A stretch of 5,684 nucleotides of DNA, taken from assembly GCA_001723855.1 (NCBI GenBank), contig MCBC01000146.1, forward strand, positions 1 through 5,684, in the 5' to 3' direction. This DNA is from Candidatus Altarchaeales archaeon WOR_SM1_86-2. Lineage in GTDB: Archaea > Altiarchaeota > Altiarchaeia > IMC4 > MCBC01. The notes below the pieces were generated by a model. It did no database searches and had not been told where the DNA came from. It saw only the letters and a list, made by a program, of their open reading frames with translations. The position numbers and the translations under genes were made by a program. Shown here one piece after another: positions 5,336-5,684 of this stretch; the first letter of the stretch is position 1, and each line of letters opens with the position of its first letter.

Positions 5336-5684
5336 CCGAACCCTTCAAACGCTGGCTTGCGAAAGTCGGCTACGAGCGAATACGGGAAATAGAAAACCCC
5401 GAACTTGCGCAGGAGCGGGCGAAAAAGTATTATGAACTTAAAGGTTATCCTAAGGACTGGATTGAAAAGCGGCTTCGGGGAATTGCCATCAGGCAGGATT
5501 TAACAGACGAATGGGATCAGAGAGGAATTGAAGAACAAAAAGAATACGCTATCCTTACGAATGAAATCTCTAAAGCAACATTTGATGTCTCAATCCGGGA
5601 ACATAAAAAGATAAAAGGACTTGAGCCGGAATTCAAAAATCAAAACTTAAGAGACCATCTGACTGATCGGGAACTTATTTTCAC

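Larger units (their letters stand above)
5087..5684 (+). pseudogene. Bro-N/DinD-like protein gene, frameshifted, cut by right edge
   Basis: The first frame (ATG 5087 to TAG 5390-5392) encodes a Bro-N domain at residues 6 to about 75: ALVVFQGKEIRRTWHNDEWYFSVVDV, then the AYWRKLKQRLKEEGSEVVTNCHGLKLLAPDGKM block. After this the frame turns to nonsense, and the homologous sequence continues one frame back. That frame is open from 5302 to the window end, with EQSVPSKKAEPFKRWLAKV, YPKDWIEKRLRGIAIRQDL, EISKATFDVS and LRDHLTDRELIF, as in the second half of Bro-N/DinD-like proteins. About 15 residues that usually join the halves are missing, so a deletion of 3n+1 bases near 5309-5313 explains both the gap and the shift. 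Bro-N is a putative DNA-binding domain of phage and accessory proteins often found beside RM genes. An in-frame slippery heptamer follows the break, so some full-length product is conceivable. No clear Shine-Dalgarno site precedes the ATG. Assembly error is the alternative cause. Confidence 0.85.

Noticed and set aside
1..5684. CRISPR array, tRNA or insertion sequence
   Set aside because: No regularly spaced repeats, no cloverleaf-like segment and no transposase or terminal inverted repeats were seen.

Overview
The window is a piece of a bacterial (less likely archaeal) defence island. All genes read on the + strand. From left to right it holds: the 3' part of a DUF1016/YhcG-type PDDEXK nuclease gene; a 28-codon ORF resembling the first residues of an HsdS protein; a complete type I restriction-modification specificity gene (hsdS); a TIR-APAZ gene; a short prokaryotic Argonaute (pAgo) gene; and a Bro-N/DinD-like gene that is frameshifted and runs off the right edge. 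No lineage can be named from this sequence. Shine-Dalgarno sites are strong at several starts, including an 11-base full match to the usual 16S 3' end before hsdS. No tRNA, rRNA, CRISPR array or insertion sequence was seen.

The central find is the pair at 2066-5028: a TIR domain joined to an APAZ domain, followed by a short MID-PIWI Argonaute whose catalytic acidic residues appear to be lost. This is the architecture of SPARTA (short prokaryotic Argonaute TIR-APAZ). In the characterised members, guide-RNA-directed recognition of target DNA, such as plasmid DNA, switches on the TIR NADase, which depletes NAD(P)+ and kills or arrests the cell. SPARTA itself is a described system. What is less usual here is its position: the TIR-APAZ start lies one base after the hsdS stop and its ribosome binding site is inside hsdS, so it should be co-transcribed with, and probably translationally coupled to, a type I RM specificity gene.

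The flanking genes (DUF1016 nuclease, hsdS, Bro-N/DinD) are typical accessory passengers of type I RM operons, in which hsdM and hsdR would lie outside the window; neither is visible here. Base composition changes at the SPARTA pair. Hand counts give 54/120 G+C in the DUF1016 gene (241-360) and 58/120 in the Bro-N/DinD gene (5401-5520), against 40/120 in TIR-APAZ (2701-2820) and 38/120 in pAgo (3901-4020). This suits insertion of SPARTA into an older RM locus.

Signs of remodelling are common. There is an apparent hsdS 5' remnant before hsdS, a GTG-initiated four-codon ORF ended by TAG just before the pAgo start, and an internal deletion with frameshift in the Bro-N/DinD gene next to an in-frame A_AAA_AAG slippery heptamer. 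Near-perfect palindromes lie inside the DUF1016 and Bro-N coding sequences.
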